The notes beneath the pieces are model-generated. The model did no database searches and was not told where the DNA came from. It worked only from the letters and a program-made list of their open reading frames with translations. Position numbers and translations under genes: made by a program. From the NCBI RefSeq assembly GCF_038024875.1, contig NZ_CP136136.1, positions 1,178,001-1,242,000 of the forward strand: 64,000 nt of DNA, in the 5' to 3' direction. The DNA comes from Gordonia rubripertincta. Its GTDB lineage: Bacteria; Actinomycetota; Actinomycetes; Mycobacteriales; Mycobacteriaceae. Of this stretch, positions 1-9,290 are shown in pieces. Position 1 is the first letter of the stretch. Every line of letters starts with the position of its first letter.

Positions 1-750
1 TCGTACATGACGGCGACCGCCGTCGAACTCCTGTCCCGCCTCGCTGAACGGGTACCGGTGATCCCGACGACGACGCGGACGCCGGCCCAGTACGAACGAA
101 TCGCCCTGCCCGGCGGGCCGTTCCGGTATGCCGTGGCGAGCAACGGCGGGCGGATCCTCGTCGACGGAACCGACGACCCGGAGTGGCGTCGCCAGGTCGA
201 GCGTGGAGTCTCCGAATCCGGCGCAGGGCTCGACGAGGTACTGACCGAACTCCGCACCCGCGTCGACGATTCCTGGGTGAAGTCGTTGCGTATCGCCGAC
301 GACCTGTTCTGCTACCTCGTCGTCGAACCGGCGGCCCAGCCGGAAGACTTCCTGCCGGCGTGGCAGGACTGGTGTGCGGCGCACGGGTGGGTGGCCTCGC
401 AGCAGGGTCGCAAGATCTACGCGACGCCGCGGTCGGTCACCAAGTCCGCGGCGATCGCCGAGGTGCGCGGGCGGCTCGTCGACGACGGCGTGATCGGAAC
501 GGACGCGGAGCTGTACGCGGCCGGGGACGGGTGGCTCGATGCCGACCTTCTCGAGCTCGCCGATCACGCGATCCGACCCCGCCACGGCGAGCTCGAGCTC
601 CTCGGGTGGACGACGCCAGGGCTCACCGTCACCGCCGGGACCGGAGCTCTCGCCGGCGTGGAGATCCTCGAATGGTTCCACGACCGGTGTTCGGTCAGGA
701 CGGCATCGGACCCAGGACGTCCGAGTGCCCGTGCCGTCGGCACCAGCTGA
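1..750 (+). CDS. HAD-superfamily hydrolase, 5' end cut by window
   Basis: Reading is open from base 1, so the true start lies upstream. The ATG at 7 would remove the N-terminal catalytic Asp motif expected of a HAD phosphatase. What remains matches the core of Cof/sucrose-phosphatase-like HADs: a helix-strand with VIPTTTRT (motif II-type Thr), the SNGG turn, and late in the protein GDGWLDADLL, the acidic motif that binds Mg2+. Substrate unknown; related HADs occur in tellurite/stress gene clusters, but no neighbour here confirms that. The 3' end overlaps the convergent regulator by 56 bp (695-750). Confidence 0.75.
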   Translation, partial: SYMTATAVELLSRLAERVPVIPTTTRTPAQYERIALPGGPFRYAVASNGGRILVDGTDDPEWRRQVERGVSESGAGLDEVLTELRTRVDDSWVKSLRIADDLFCYLVVEPAAQPEDFLPAWQDWCAAHGWVASQQGRKIYATPRSVTKSAAIAEVRGRLVDDGVIGTDAELYAAGDGWLDADLLELADHAIRPRHGELELLGWTTPGLTVTAGTGALAGVEILEWFHDRCSVRTASDPGRPSARAVGTS

Positions 751-1438
751 TCAGGTACCGCGCGTGCAGACCGCACCAGCGGTAGACGGCCGCCTGCGTC
801 ATCGGGGAGGACGTCGGTTCCTCGCCGCGCTCGGAGATGATCGGGCCGAGATAGTGACTCGTCACCTTGTTCGCCGTGTTGGGTGAGACCTTGGCCGCGC
901 GGGCCAGAGTCGCACCATCGGACGCGTTGCCCGAGGCGATCGCGCCCGCCAGACGTCCCGCGGTCTGTCCCCGCTGCCCCGTGAACAGCTCGTACAGAGG
1001 CTTCCGACGCGAAGGCCCCGGCTTCTCCCCGAGTCCCTGGCCGAGCGCCACCGCGCGCACCGCACTCATGAGCGTCGCGAACCCGTCGGACTTCGCGATG
1101 ACGCCGGCGACCTCGTCGCGCAACCGCGCCTCGTCGAGATGGTCGAGCTCGACCCCGTGGCCCTGGGTCGCGAGGATGACCGGCGCCTGACGATCGTGTT
1201 GGTTCAGGGCGTCGATGGCGTCGAGTCCGTCGAACCGCCATTCCAGGTCGGGACGGTTCCAGATCAGGTCCGCGATCACGACGTCGAACCGGACGTGGCC
1301 GGCAACCGAGCGGGTGAACTCGGCGTCGCTCGTCGCCACCGTGACGACGGCGTGCTCGAGCGCGCCTTGGAGAGGGCCTGCCACGACGTGACCGAGTGGG
1401 GAGGCAACCAGCACGCGCAGACGATTCGGCACGTGCAT
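695..1438 (-). CDS. Atypical response-regulator-like transcription factor
   Basis: I chose the ATG at 1438 (MHVPNRLRVLVASPLG) because the open frame upstream lacks family-like sequence. The N-terminal ~140 residues look like a receiver fold (LRVLVASP at the first strand, DVVIADLIW at the third), but the acidic pocket after the first strand is missing, so phosphorylation is doubtful. The C-terminal region holds a helix-turn-helix (ATLARAAKVSPNTANKVTS). It is divergent from another regulator at 1713 and convergent with the HAD gene. Target genes unknown. Confidence 0.6.
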   Translation of the reverse strand: MHVPNRLRVLVASPLGHVVAGPLQGALEHAVVTVATSDAEFTRSVAGHVRFDVVIADLIWNRPDLEWRFDGLDAIDALNQHDRQAPVILATQGHGVELDHLDEARLRDEVAGVIAKSDGFATLMSAVRAVALGQGLGEKPGPSRRKPLYELFTGQRGQTAGRLAGAIASGNASDGATLARAAKVSPNTANKVTSHYLGPIISERGEEPTSSPMTQAAVYRWCGLHARYLISWCRRHGHSDVLGPMPS

Positions 1439-1478
1439 GATTTTGCCTGATGCAGAGCATCCGTGCGTGATCACGCAT

Positions 1479-1509
1479 TGATTGGAGTCATTCGAGCCAA
1501 TCATGGCTC
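1479..1509. promoter_or_regulatory. Overlapping inverted repeats between two divergent regulators
   Basis: TGATTGG (1479-1485) pairs with CCAATCA (1497-1503), and GAGCCA (1494-1499) pairs with TGGCTC (1504-1509). Both arms are perfect. They lie in the 274-bp space between the divergent genes starting at 1438 and 1713, so an operator for either regulator is plausible. No protein has been tied to the site. Confidence 0.4.
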
Positions 1510-1712
1510 GATTACCTATCAATCAGGTCGCAAAGACCATGACTTACCGACAGATGTTCGTAACCCTAGAGAAGTAGACGTTGAGAGCAGTTCATCTCTC
1601 CGCCTGCCAGATCGCGAGCAAAGGTCGATCACGGCTTCCCGGGGAACGCCGATCCGTCGACCATGGCGATACCGGAGCCGGTAGTGATTCTGTCGACAGG
1701 AGGACGGTACCG

Positions 1713-2390
1713 ATGTCAGCCCCTCTGGACGAGCTCCACCGCCCGCACGAAGCAACTACGCAGCCCGATGTGTCCCGGCTCGGTTCGGCCGGCCGGGGCG
1801 CACCGCAACCCGCCGGTCCGCACTCGCAGGCCAAACGCCTCGCCGCCGTGGTTGCCGAAGGCGATCTGTTCGACGCCGCACTGGTGGCCCTCATCGAGGG
1901 GGTCGGCTACGGCGCCATGCTCGTAGAGCCTGCGCAGCTCCCCTACCTGCGCAATCCCGCCGTCCTCTTCGTTCGGTCGCCCGGCACCCTCGCACTGGTC
2001 CGGCGCGCGCCGATGCTGCGCAACGTACGCGTCGTCTTTCTCGGTGACGGGATCACCGGACGCGACCACATCCGGATCTCGCCCCGTGCGCCCGGCGCCG
2101 AGGCGGCACTGCGCCAGGCCCTCGCCGCGACCATTGGCCCTTCTGAGAGGTCGACCCCGCCCGCGCCCGCCAACCGCGTGCGGGTGACCGAACGCGAACG
2201 CGAGATCCTGCAGACCTACACCCTCGGCGCCACGCTCCGCGAGACATCGCAAGCGCACCAGATCGCAGAGAGCACGGTTCGCGAGCACTACCGCCGCGTC
2301 GTGCGGCGATACGAAGAAGCCGGTCGGCCCGTCGGCAACAAGGCCCAGCTCCTCCTCGAGTTCATGGCCGACGGTTGGGTTCGACCCTGA
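1713..2390 (+). CDS. LuxR-type HTH regulator
   Basis: ATG 1713 is preceded by AGGAGG-like sequence at 1698-1703, which sets the start. The first ~130 residues form a receiver-like alpha/beta region without obvious phospho-acceptor residues. The C-terminal ~70 residues carry a LuxR/GerE HTH: VTEREREIL followed by IAESTVREHYRRV. It resembles its divergent neighbour in layout, suggesting a pair of non-canonical regulators that control each other. No adjacent histidine kinase was found. Confidence 0.7.
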   Translation: MSAPLDELHRPHEATTQPDVSRLGSAGRGAPQPAGPHSQAKRLAAVVAEGDLFDAALVALIEGVGYGAMLVEPAQLPYLRNPAVLFVRSPGTLALVRRAPMLRNVRVVFLGDGITGRDHIRISPRAPGAEAALRQALAATIGPSERSTPPAPANRVRVTEREREILQTYTLGATLRETSQAHQIAESTVREHYRRVVRRYEEAGRPVGNKAQLLLEFMADGWVRP

Positions 2391-2453
2391 GGACATCCTG
2401 GTCAGGGACCTAGTACCCACGACGCCGCGTCGTCGGGCGCGCAGACTTGAATC

Positions 2454-2972
2454 ATGAGGTCGACACCGGGCCTCCGCCGCCCGCTCCCCATGGCCGCCCG
2501 ATACCGACGTACCTGGGCCGCAGCACTGCTGGCTGTCGTCGAGATACTGGTCGCCTATCAGGCGATCGACGGTGGTCTGGCGCTCGCCGACGACCGGTGG
2601 CAGATGCCCCGGGAGTGGCTGCACAACACACCGTTCGACACCTGGACCGGCCCCGGTCTCGTCCTCATCGCGGCGATCGGCGTGCCACATGCGCTCGCCG
2701 CACTGGCCGTCGTCCTCCTGCCCGTCGACTCCCGGATCGGCATCCTCGGGGGTCTGTTGAGCGGCGCGTCGTTGGTGGTCTGGATCGGCATCCAGATCGC
2801 GCTGCTCCAGATCTTCTTCTTCCTGCAACCGGTCATCGTCGCCTTCGGGATCATCGAGATCTGTCTGGCCATTCTGTGGCGGCGTGCACTGACGCGTCGC
2901 CCAGCACCTCCGCCCGGCGACACGTATCCGACTCGCCCGCTGTCCGCCGCGGCAAACCGGAATCGGCAATGA
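2454..2972 (+). CDS. Small integral membrane protein
   Basis: 172 residues with about four hydrophobic segments (near residues 20-45, 65-88, 95-115 and 118-140) and a basic C-terminal tail. No catalytic motif was recognised. Its TGA overlaps the ATG of the SRPBCC gene (ATGA at 2969-2972), so the two are translationally coupled and probably act together at the membrane. Function unknown. Confidence 0.65.
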   Translation: MRSTPGLRRPLPMAARYRRTWAAALLAVVEILVAYQAIDGGLALADDRWQMPREWLHNTPFDTWTGPGLVLIAAIGVPHALAALAVVLLPVDSRIGILGGLLSGASLVVWIGIQIALLQIFFFLQPVIVAFGIIEICLAILWRRALTRRPAPPPGDTYPTRPLSAAANRNRQ

Positions 2973-3583
2973 GGAGCGGCCCGATCATCGCCGGTCTGCT
3001 GGCTGCTGCCGCGTGCTCCGGCACGTACTACGCCTGGGTGCGGCCGTGGGTGATGACCTGGGGAGCGACGGAAGAGGAAGTCGCTGCAGCACTCCCGGGC
3101 GACGAGTTGCTGCCCGACGCCGACGGGGTGGCCACACGGGCGATCACGATCCACGCACCTCCCGAGGCGATCTATCCGTGGCTGGCGCAGATGGGCCCGT
3201 CCCCGCGGGGTGGCGCGTACACCTATGACTGGATCGAGAACCTCCTCGGGCTCGACATGCACAGCACCGACCGGGTGCTCGAGGAGTTCCAGCATCCCGT
3301 CGTCGGCGACACCATCGGCGTCGGACCGGAGGCCTCGCGGATCGAGATCGCCGAATCCGACCACGCTTTCGTCACCCGGACCACCGACGGTGACTGGGTG
3401 TGGTCGTTCACTCTGGTCCCCGACGGCGCCTCGACACGGCTGATCAGCCGGAACCGATTCCGGTTGACCGGGCTGGGCAAGAAGCTGGCGATGATCCCCA
3501 TGGAACCGGGGTCGCTGATCATGGAACGCAAGATGCTCCACGGGATCAAGGAGCGAGCCGAAGCGCTCGCGCACGCCGGGTGA
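2969..3583 (+). CDS. SRPBCC-fold membrane-anchored protein
   Basis: 204 residues. It has one N-terminal hydrophobic segment (IIAGLLAAAACSGTYY) followed by a START/polyketide-cyclase-like domain: paired strands around residues 55-70 (ATRAITIHAPPEAIYPWLAQ) and a late amphipathic helix (SLIMERKMLHGIKERAEALA). Such domains bind hydrophobic ligands; the ligand here is unknown. The start codon overlaps the stop of the upstream membrane protein, indicating an operon. Confidence 0.7.
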   Translation: MRSGPIIAGLLAAAACSGTYYAWVRPWVMTWGATEEEVAAALPGDELLPDADGVATRAITIHAPPEAIYPWLAQMGPSPRGGAYTYDWIENLLGLDMHSTDRVLEEFQHPVVGDTIGVGPEASRIEIAESDHAFVTRTTDGDWVWSFTLVPDGASTRLISRNRFRLTGLGKKLAMIPMEPGSLIMERKMLHGIKERAEALAHAG

Positions 3584-3643
3584 GCCACGCAGGTCACGCA
3601 GGAGATCCACGGGACCACATGCCCGTCGTGGCACAGTTGAAGG

Positions 3644-5035
3644 GTGCTGCTGCCGACGCTGACCCCCACTGCCCCGGACGATCCGGAAGTCATCCGGATA
3701 GGGGACGATCGGCTGTCGCGAGAAGACCTGGTCGGCGCCGCCACGGCCGTGGCAGAACGGATAGCCGGCGCACGCACCGTCGCGGTGCTGGCGCATCCGA
3801 CGGTCGAGACCGTCCTCGCGATGGTGGGCGGGCTCATCGCCGGAGTGCCGGTGGTCCCCGTGCCGCCCGACTCCGGTCCGCGCGAGTTCGCGCACATACT
3901 GGCCGATTCCGGCGCGCAGGCGTGGCTCGGGCAGGCACCCGCCGACGCCACGCTCCCGCTGGTCCCGGTTCGGCGCTACGCGAAGTCATGGCACCGGCAT
4001 CCCGAACCCCACGCCGACTCGACGGCACTGATCCTCTACACCTCCGGCACCACGGGGCTACCCAAAGGCGTGCCGATCACCCGGCAGGCGATCGCCGAGG
4101 GACTCGACGCCCTCGCCGACGCCTGGTTGTGGACCGCTGATGACACTCTCGCACAAGGCCTTCCACTCTTCCACGTCCACGGGCTGATCCTCGGTGTCCT
4201 CGGTCCGCTGCGTCGAGGCGGCCGCTTGATCCACACCGTGAAGCCGACGGCGGCCGGGTACGCCGCCGCCGCAGAGGCCGGTGCCTCGATGTTCTTCGGC
4301 GTCCCGACCGTCTGGAGCCGGGTGGGCGCCGAACCCGATGCGGCCCGAACCCTCACCGGCGCACGCATTCTCGTGTCCGGCAGCGCCCCGCTGCCGGTTC
4401 CCGTCTTCGACCGCATCCGCGAACTCACCGGCCACGAGATCGTCGAACGATACGGTATGACCGAAACCCTAATCACGCTCAGCACCCGCGTCGACGGGGA
4501 GCGCCGTCCGGGCTGGGTCGGACTCCCCCTTGTCGGGGTCGAGACCCGGCTTCGCGAGGGCGACGCCGACGTGCCCCACGACGGCGAATCCGTCGGCGAC
4601 CTCCACGTACGGGGCCCGATGATGTCGTCGGGCTACCTCAATCGCCCCGACGCGACCGCCGAGTCGTGGCTCGCCGACGGCTTTTTCGCCACCGGGGATG
4701 TCGCCGTCATCGACCCCGACGGCATGCACCGAATCGTCGGACGCCGGGCCACCGACCTCATCAAGTCCGGCGGTTTCCGCATCGGAGCCGGCGAGATCGA
4801 GACCGTACTGCTCGCCCACCCGGCGGTCCGCGAGGTCGCGGTGGTCGGCGTCCCCGACGACTACCTGGGCCAGCGGATCGTCGCCTATGTGGTGGCCGAC
4901 GACGTCGCCGACACCGAGCTCATCGAATTCGTCGCCGGCGAGTTGTCGAATCACAAACGGCCACGAGAGATCCGGTTCGTCGAATCCCTCCCGCGCAATG
5001 CAATGGGGAAGGTTCAGAAGAAGCTGCTCGGCTGA
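3644..5035 (+). CDS. Acyl-CoA synthetase (AMP-forming)
   Basis: 463 residues from a GTG start. The adenylate-forming superfamily motifs are all present: P-loop-like YTSGTTGLPKG near residue 135, YGMTET near 275, the TGD motif in FATGDVAVIDPDG near 350, and the C-terminal catalytic Lys in PRNAMGKVQKKLL. The enzyme activates a carboxylate as acyl-AMP and transfers it to CoA. Chain length cannot be read from sequence; the compact size resembles short-chain or malonyl-CoA synthetase relatives. No operon partner. Confidence 0.85.
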   Translation: MLLPTLTPTAPDDPEVIRIGDDRLSREDLVGAATAVAERIAGARTVAVLAHPTVETVLAMVGGLIAGVPVVPVPPDSGPREFAHILADSGAQAWLGQAPADATLPLVPVRRYAKSWHRHPEPHADSTALILYTSGTTGLPKGVPITRQAIAEGLDALADAWLWTADDTLAQGLPLFHVHGLILGVLGPLRRGGRLIHTVKPTAAGYAAAAEAGASMFFGVPTVWSRVGAEPDAARTLTGARILVSGSAPLPVPVFDRIRELTGHEIVERYGMTETLITLSTRVDGERRPGWVGLPLVGVETRLREGDADVPHDGESVGDLHVRGPMMSSGYLNRPDATAESWLADGFFATGDVAVIDPDGMHRIVGRRATDLIKSGGFRIGAGEIETVLLAHPAVREVAVVGVPDDYLGQRIVAYVVADDVADTELIEFVAGELSNHKRPREIRFVESLPRNAMGKVQKKLLG

Positions 5036-5071
5036 GGGCTTGCGGGTCATGCCCGGCATCCCGCACCGGAA

Positions 5072-5120
5072 AGCGCCCCTGGAAAGCACCCTCGCTGGCG
5101 GTGTCGGCGACATAGTGGCG
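5072..5120. repeat. Half copy of a hairpin-forming intergenic repeat
   Basis: Read on the minus strand, this stretch shares about 80% of positions over roughly 45 bp with the right arm of the hairpin that IS1182 disrupted (8001-8043). Both contain CACTATGTCGCCG, then CCGCC, GAGGG and TTCC-GGGGCG in the same order. It lies between the convergent acyl-CoA synthetase and AbiEi genes, a position that suits a transcription terminator. Only one arm is seen here. Confidence 0.45.
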
Positions 5121-5192
5121 GGCAGGTTCAAGTGGTCACCGCAACAGCCTGACTTGTTGGAGGCTGTGGAGGGTGGAGAGCAGGGGTCGATT

Positions 5193-6042
5193 TCAGGGGT
5201 GATTTCCGGCGGCAGCGCGGTTGCGGTGGTACCCCTTCCGGACCGCGGCCGCGATGTCGGCGTACGTGGTCTCCCAGTGGCTGAACACCTGCGCGTAGGT
5301 GAGTCGCATCGGTAGATAGCCCAGCGGGATGAGCTTGCGGGACCTGACGCGGTCGCTTTCGTAGTCGTCTTCGCCGGTGTGGTGGGCCCGGCTGTCGAGT
5401 TCGATCGCGAGCCGCTCACCGACGAGCAGATCAATCCAACCGACCCCGGGCAGGAGATGCTGCACCTCGACGCGTAACCCGGCACTCCTCAGCCTCAGGC
5501 GTGCCGCCGTCTCTGTTCCCGACGCCGCGAGCCGGTCACACCTCTCGATCGCGTTCTTGATCGCGAGGTGTGAGTCGGAACTCGGAACGGAGATCGTCGT
5601 GGGTCAGCTTGCCGTGATGTAGAGCGGAGTCACACAGGATGACGAAGCCCTCCTCGTCGAAGCACCGTGCGGCGTACTGGAGGGCGGTCGCGACATCGTC
5701 GACGGCGGTCCGAGCCGGAGTCGGGCGGCCATGGCGTCGGCATCGGTCGGGGGACCGACGTCGTTCGTACCGCGTCACGCGCGCATGGGACTCGACGGGA
5801 TGGTCGGGAATCCACAACCCGTGCCGTCGAAGAGCGGTCGCGCACGACACGACGGCATTGTCGGCCACCGCAGCAACGATCTCGGGGTCGGCGCCGGGAA
5901 CTCGTAACCATCCGTGCCGAATCCGGTGCATCGCACCGGTTTCGACGGCGCGTCGGATATCCGGCGTGGTCTCTCCGGATTCCAGCAGCTGCCGGGTCGA
6001 CACCACGCCCCCGAAGCGCTCGATCAGCTGGTCGTAGTCCAT
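5193..6042 (-). pseudogene. AbiEi-like/DUF559 protein, frameshifted
   Basis: The N-terminal part (from ATG 6042) has the AbiEi-type winged helix (MDYDQLIERFGGVVSTRQLLE, cut here to 20: DYDQLIERFGGVVSTRQLLE) and reads to a stop at 5536. The next frame then continues the same protein as SDSHLAIKNAIERCDRLAAS and on through the DUF559 endonuclease-like end (GWIDLLVGERLAIELDSRAH). One net base change near 5575-5590 would rejoin them into a ~280-residue protein, the usual length of this actinobacterial family. It is either a broken gene or a sequencing indel. Confidence 0.75.
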
Positions 6043-6113
6043 CGGTCCAGTGTCAGGTGCTGGGGACTCGATCGAGCGTGGCGTCCCGGAGCTGTGGATA
6101 ACTCCGCTGGAAA

Positions 6114-6157
6114 CCGCCCCTGGAATAGGCCCTCCACAACCGACTCGACGACACTAT
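6114..6157. repeat. Left arm of a long hairpin split by IS1182
   Basis: When the IS is removed, 6114-6157 joins 8001-8043 to give an imperfect inverted repeat with arms of about 40 bp. Matching blocks are GCCCC/GGGGC, GGAA/TTCC, CCCTC/GAGGG and CGACA/TGTCG. The centre is CTA. Its place after the hydrolase operon suggests a terminator. Confidence 0.55.
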
Positions 6158-8000
6158 CGGGCTGTTGCGTAATCGGTGTGGGGGTCGGGTTCGGGTCGGG
6201 TTGGCCGGTGGCTGGCCGGGCGGTGTGTCAGGTGAGGGCGGGGGCCAGGGCGGGGTTTCCGATGGCTTTGAACAGGTTGTGGACGAGGGCGTGGAAGCTG
6301 AATTCCGCTGCGGCTCTATCGAGTCCGCGGCTGGTGAAGCGGCGGAATCCGAGGTTGTGTTTGGCGTGGCCGAACGGGGTTTCAGCGATGTGGGCGCGTT
6401 GACGGTAAAGCGCATGCCCTTCTGGTGTGGCCAACCGGTGGGCCATCGCTTCGATCGGCGAGGCGTCTGGTGGCGGTGGTCCGTGGGTCGGAGTGTGTTG
6501 CGCGGCTTCTGAAACTGCCCGGCTTTTGCCGGTCGCGATGAGCCGGTCGGGTCCGGGGGTGGTGAGGTTGTGTTCGGAGAGGTATCCGGCATCGGCCAAG
6601 ACCACCCCGATGCCGGTCGTCGCCGGCGGGTGGGGTCGATGGGTGTCGATGAGTGTTGCGGCAGTGACGGCTTTGTCGAGCATCGTGGTGAAGGTGGGGG
6701 CATCGGCGGGACTGTTGCCCACACCGGTGGCGATGATCAGCCCGTCGTCGCTGGTCACAGCCTGACAGTTGAACCCTTGGAGCCAACCACCGCCACGCAA
6801 CGGCATCATCCGCGATTGCGGGTCGGTGATGTTGCGCCGTGGCGCCCGTCGCGCCCGTGACGTCGTTGCCGCAGTCGCGGTGGCAGGCGGGGTGGGAGTT
6901 GAGTCAGGCGCGGATTTGGCGTGGCGCTGCTGTTGACGGTCCAGGGCCCGCTGGAGTGCTCGTTGGGCGCGCAGCACGTAGTAGTTCGTCTCGACCGGTC
7001 CGGGTTCACGGCCCCGCTGCCCGGGCCGATAGCGGTCGATCTTGTCCTGGTGAACGGCGATCGCTCGCGCCAACGACTCGGTCAACACCTCGACCTCGAT
7101 CTCGACCGGCAACGATCCCTTACCCGTGGCGGGCCCGCCAGAGGCCCGTCGTTCCCGCGCCCGCTGTACCGTCTCCTCGCGGGCCTTCTGGGCCTTCTCC
7201 CCAGCCTGTTCACGGTCATTCTTGCGCTGGGCGGCCGCCGACTCGGCGTCGTTGAGTTGCTCATTGTGGGCAGCCAGGTCAGCCAACGCTTCAGTGATCC
7301 GGGCGTGACGCGACCCTGGATCGTGAAGCTCGCGGGGAAGCTGATCGCCGCGGTCATCACCATGGGCATCATCCTCGGCGACATCGGCCGCTTCGTGTTC
7401 GGCCGCGGCACGAGCAGCCTCGGCGGCCAACGCTGCGCGCAATCCTTGCTCGGTCCGATTGGCGCTCAGTGACGCATTGGAGGCGATCTTGACGCCGTCA
7501 AGGGCAACGACTCCCAACTGGCCCATCCCGACCCGCGAGCACAGCATCAACACTTGAACGAACAAGTTCTCGATCGCGGGTGCGCAGTCGGCGCGAAACC
7601 GCGAGATCGTCACGTGATCAGGGACGTCACCAGCGCAAATGATGCGGTAGGCGACGTCGCGGTGACATAACCGTTCCAGCTGCCGCGAGGACCGTTGACC
7701 TTGTGCCCAACCCCAGATCAACAGGGTCAACAACATATCTGGGTGATAGGCGGCGCGACCGGCTCCGCCGGTCTTGCGCACCGCCTGCACCGCCGAGGTA
7801 TCCAACGAGGCGACCGTATCGATGACCAGCCACACCGGATCATCAGCCGCCAGCCATTCCCGCATACTCGGCGGCATCAGAAACTGTTGATCACGCTGCA
7901 CCGGACGATAACCCTTGGCCACCAACACATCATCGCCGGAACCCGCCGCCAACCACCCACGACAGGCCGGACCGGACCCAGCCAATTACGCAACAGCCCG
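6158..8000 (-). mobile_element. IS1182-family insertion sequence
   Basis: Terminal inverted repeats CGGGCTGTTGCGTAAT (6158-6173) and its complement (7985-8000) bound the transposase gene, and CTAT is duplicated on both sides (6154-6157 and 8001-8004). The element is 1843 bp with a single minus-strand transposase. Intact repeats and target duplication suggest a fairly recent insertion. It sits in the middle of a hairpin between the AbiEi-like gene and the hydrolase operon. Confidence 0.9.
6228..7928 (-). CDS. IS1182-family DDE transposase
   Basis: About 566 residues from a GTG at 7928 (VLVAKGYRPVQRDQQFLMPP); the open frame reaches into the terminal repeat but is not needed. The N-terminal domain (MREWLAADDPVWLVIDTV) and the core LDGVKIASNASLSANR are family hallmarks, with LADAGYLSE and the C-terminal ETPFGHAKHNLGFRRF supplying the later acidic residues of the DDE centre. 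A long Ala/Glu/Arg-rich helical insertion lies in the middle. No frameshift; it appears intact. Confidence 0.9.
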   Translation of the reverse strand: MLVAKGYRPVQRDQQFLMPPSMREWLAADDPVWLVIDTVASLDTSAVQAVRKTGGAGRAAYHPDMLLTLLIWGWAQGQRSSRQLERLCHRDVAYRIICAGDVPDHVTISRFRADCAPAIENLFVQVLMLCSRVGMGQLGVVALDGVKIASNASLSANRTEQGLRAALAAEAARAAAEHEAADVAEDDAHGDDRGDQLPRELHDPGSRHARITEALADLAAHNEQLNDAESAAAQRKNDREQAGEKAQKAREETVQRARERRASGGPATGKGSLPVEIEVEVLTESLARAIAVHQDKIDRYRPGQRGREPGPVETNYYVLRAQRALQRALDRQQQRHAKSAPDSTPTPPATATAATTSRARRAPRRNITDPQSRMMPLRGGGWLQGFNCQAVTSDDGLIIATGVGNSPADAPTFTTMLDKAVTAATLIDTHRPHPPATTGIGVVLADAGYLSEHNLTTPGPDRLIATGKSRAVSEAAQHTPTHGPPPPDASPIEAMAHRLATPEGHALYRQRAHIAETPFGHAKHNLGFRRFTSRGLDRAAAEFSFHALVHNLFKAIGNPALAPALT

Positions 8001-8043
8001 CTATGTCGCCGGCGCCGCCACGGAGGGCGCATTCCGGGGGCGG
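8001..8043. repeat. Right arm of the hairpin split by IS1182
   Basis: Pairs with 6114-6157 as described for the left arm. The first four bases are the duplicated CTAT. A similar stretch occurs inverted at 5072-5120. Confidence 0.55.
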
Positions 8044-8087
8044 ATATCAGGGGCGCACTTCAGGGTGGGTCTCAGAGAGCCCGGTGA

Positions 8088-9290
8088 TCAGTTGGCCCAG
8101 CCCCGCTCCCCCATCCAGCCGGTGATGATGCCGACCGCCTCCTTGAGGTGTGGGATCTGTTCGCGGCCCGAATAGTAGTGCGTCGCACCGGCAATGGTGT
8201 GCAATGTCGTGTCGGGGTGGCCGACGGCGTCGAACAGCCGGTGGGTGTGGCTCGGTGTGCACGCGTTGTCGGCCGAGTTGCCGATGACGAGGGTCGGGAC
8301 CTCGAGGTCGGCGGCGCAACGGGGTCCGTCGCCGTGGGCGTCGTCATAACTCCACTGCGACAACCAACTTCGCAGCGTCGTGAAGCGCGCCAGGCCGACC
8401 GGACCCATGTTGACGATGCGCGGATCACCCAGGTAGCAGCCCAGTTTGCGGTCGCTCGGGTCGACCGACAGGTCCAGCCACCGAGGGTCGGCCATCGTGC
8501 CGTGGACGATGAACCCGCGTTCCATCAGCGGCTCGCCACGGCCGCGGAGGTCGGCGAGCTGTTCCTTCACCCATGCGGTGATCCGGCGATTGCGATCGAT
8601 TTGCGCTGCCCGGTACCGCTCCAGGAAATCCGCGGTGTACGGCGGCTGGTTCGGGTTGGCCGGGTTGTACAGGTCCAGCTCGGGATCGCGCTTCTCCGGG
8701 TCGTTCTCGTCGAGGATCGACGGGTCCATCCACTCGGTCAGCGTCCCGTGCCGCGACACGTGGGCGGCGAGGAGCATCATGCCGTCCGCTGCCGGGAGGT
8801 CGAGTTGGGTGAGGTCCGGCGGCTCGCCGGCCGGGCTCTCGGTGACCGTCGCATGTTGCGCCTGCTGCTGGTAGTACAGCGACAGCGCACCGCCACCACT
8901 CCAGCCGGCGAGGATCACCTTCTCGTAACCAAGTCGTTCTTTGGCGTCCTTCACACAGGCACCGAGATCCTGGACGACCTTCTCCATGATCAGGGCACTG
9001 TCGACGCCGCGATACCGGCTGTTGCAGTAGATGACGTGATGGCCCGCGCGAGCCAGCGCGTTGGTCATCGGCAGGTAGGCGCCGCCGCCGATCGGGTGCA
9101 TGAAGATGATGACGTTCTTCGACGGCACGCCGACCGGTTTCAGGAGGTAACTCTCCAGGACGACGCTCTCGGTGACGCCGCCGTAGGTGTCCTTGTAGGC
9201 CGACGTGTCGTCGAAGACGACAAGGTACGGGATGCGCTCGTAGTCGTGGCGCGGCAACGTGTTCGACGAATTCGTGGTCGACGACGTCAT
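8088..9290 (-). CDS. Alpha/beta hydrolase
   Basis: 400 residues from ATG 9290, which overlaps the stop of the upstream dioxygenase-like gene (ATGA). The nucleophile elbow is GWSGG (in LAGWSGGGALSLYY), the oxyanion region MHPIGGGAYLPM lies before it, the acid is probably Asp in VIGNSADNACTP, and the catalytic His is in IAGATHYYSG. Such enzymes cleave esters or C-C bonds. Coupling to a homogentisate-dioxygenase-family protein hints at an aromatic or lactone degradation route, but the substrate is unknown. Confidence 0.8.
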   Translation of the reverse strand: MTSSTTNSSNTLPRHDYERIPYLVVFDDTSAYKDTYGGVTESVVLESYLLKPVGVPSKNVIIFMHPIGGGAYLPMTNALARAGHHVIYCNSRYRGVDSALIMEKVVQDLGACVKDAKERLGYEKVILAGWSGGGALSLYYQQQAQHATVTESPAGEPPDLTQLDLPAADGMMLLAAHVSRHGTLTEWMDPSILDENDPEKRDPELDLYNPANPNQPPYTADFLERYRAAQIDRNRRITAWVKEQLADLRGRGEPLMERGFIVHGTMADPRWLDLSVDPSDRKLGCYLGDPRIVNMGPVGLARFTTLRSWLSQWSYDDAHGDGPRCAADLEVPTLVIGNSADNACTPSHTHRLFDAVGHPDTTLHTIAGATHYYSGREQIPHLKEAVGIITGWMGERGWAN

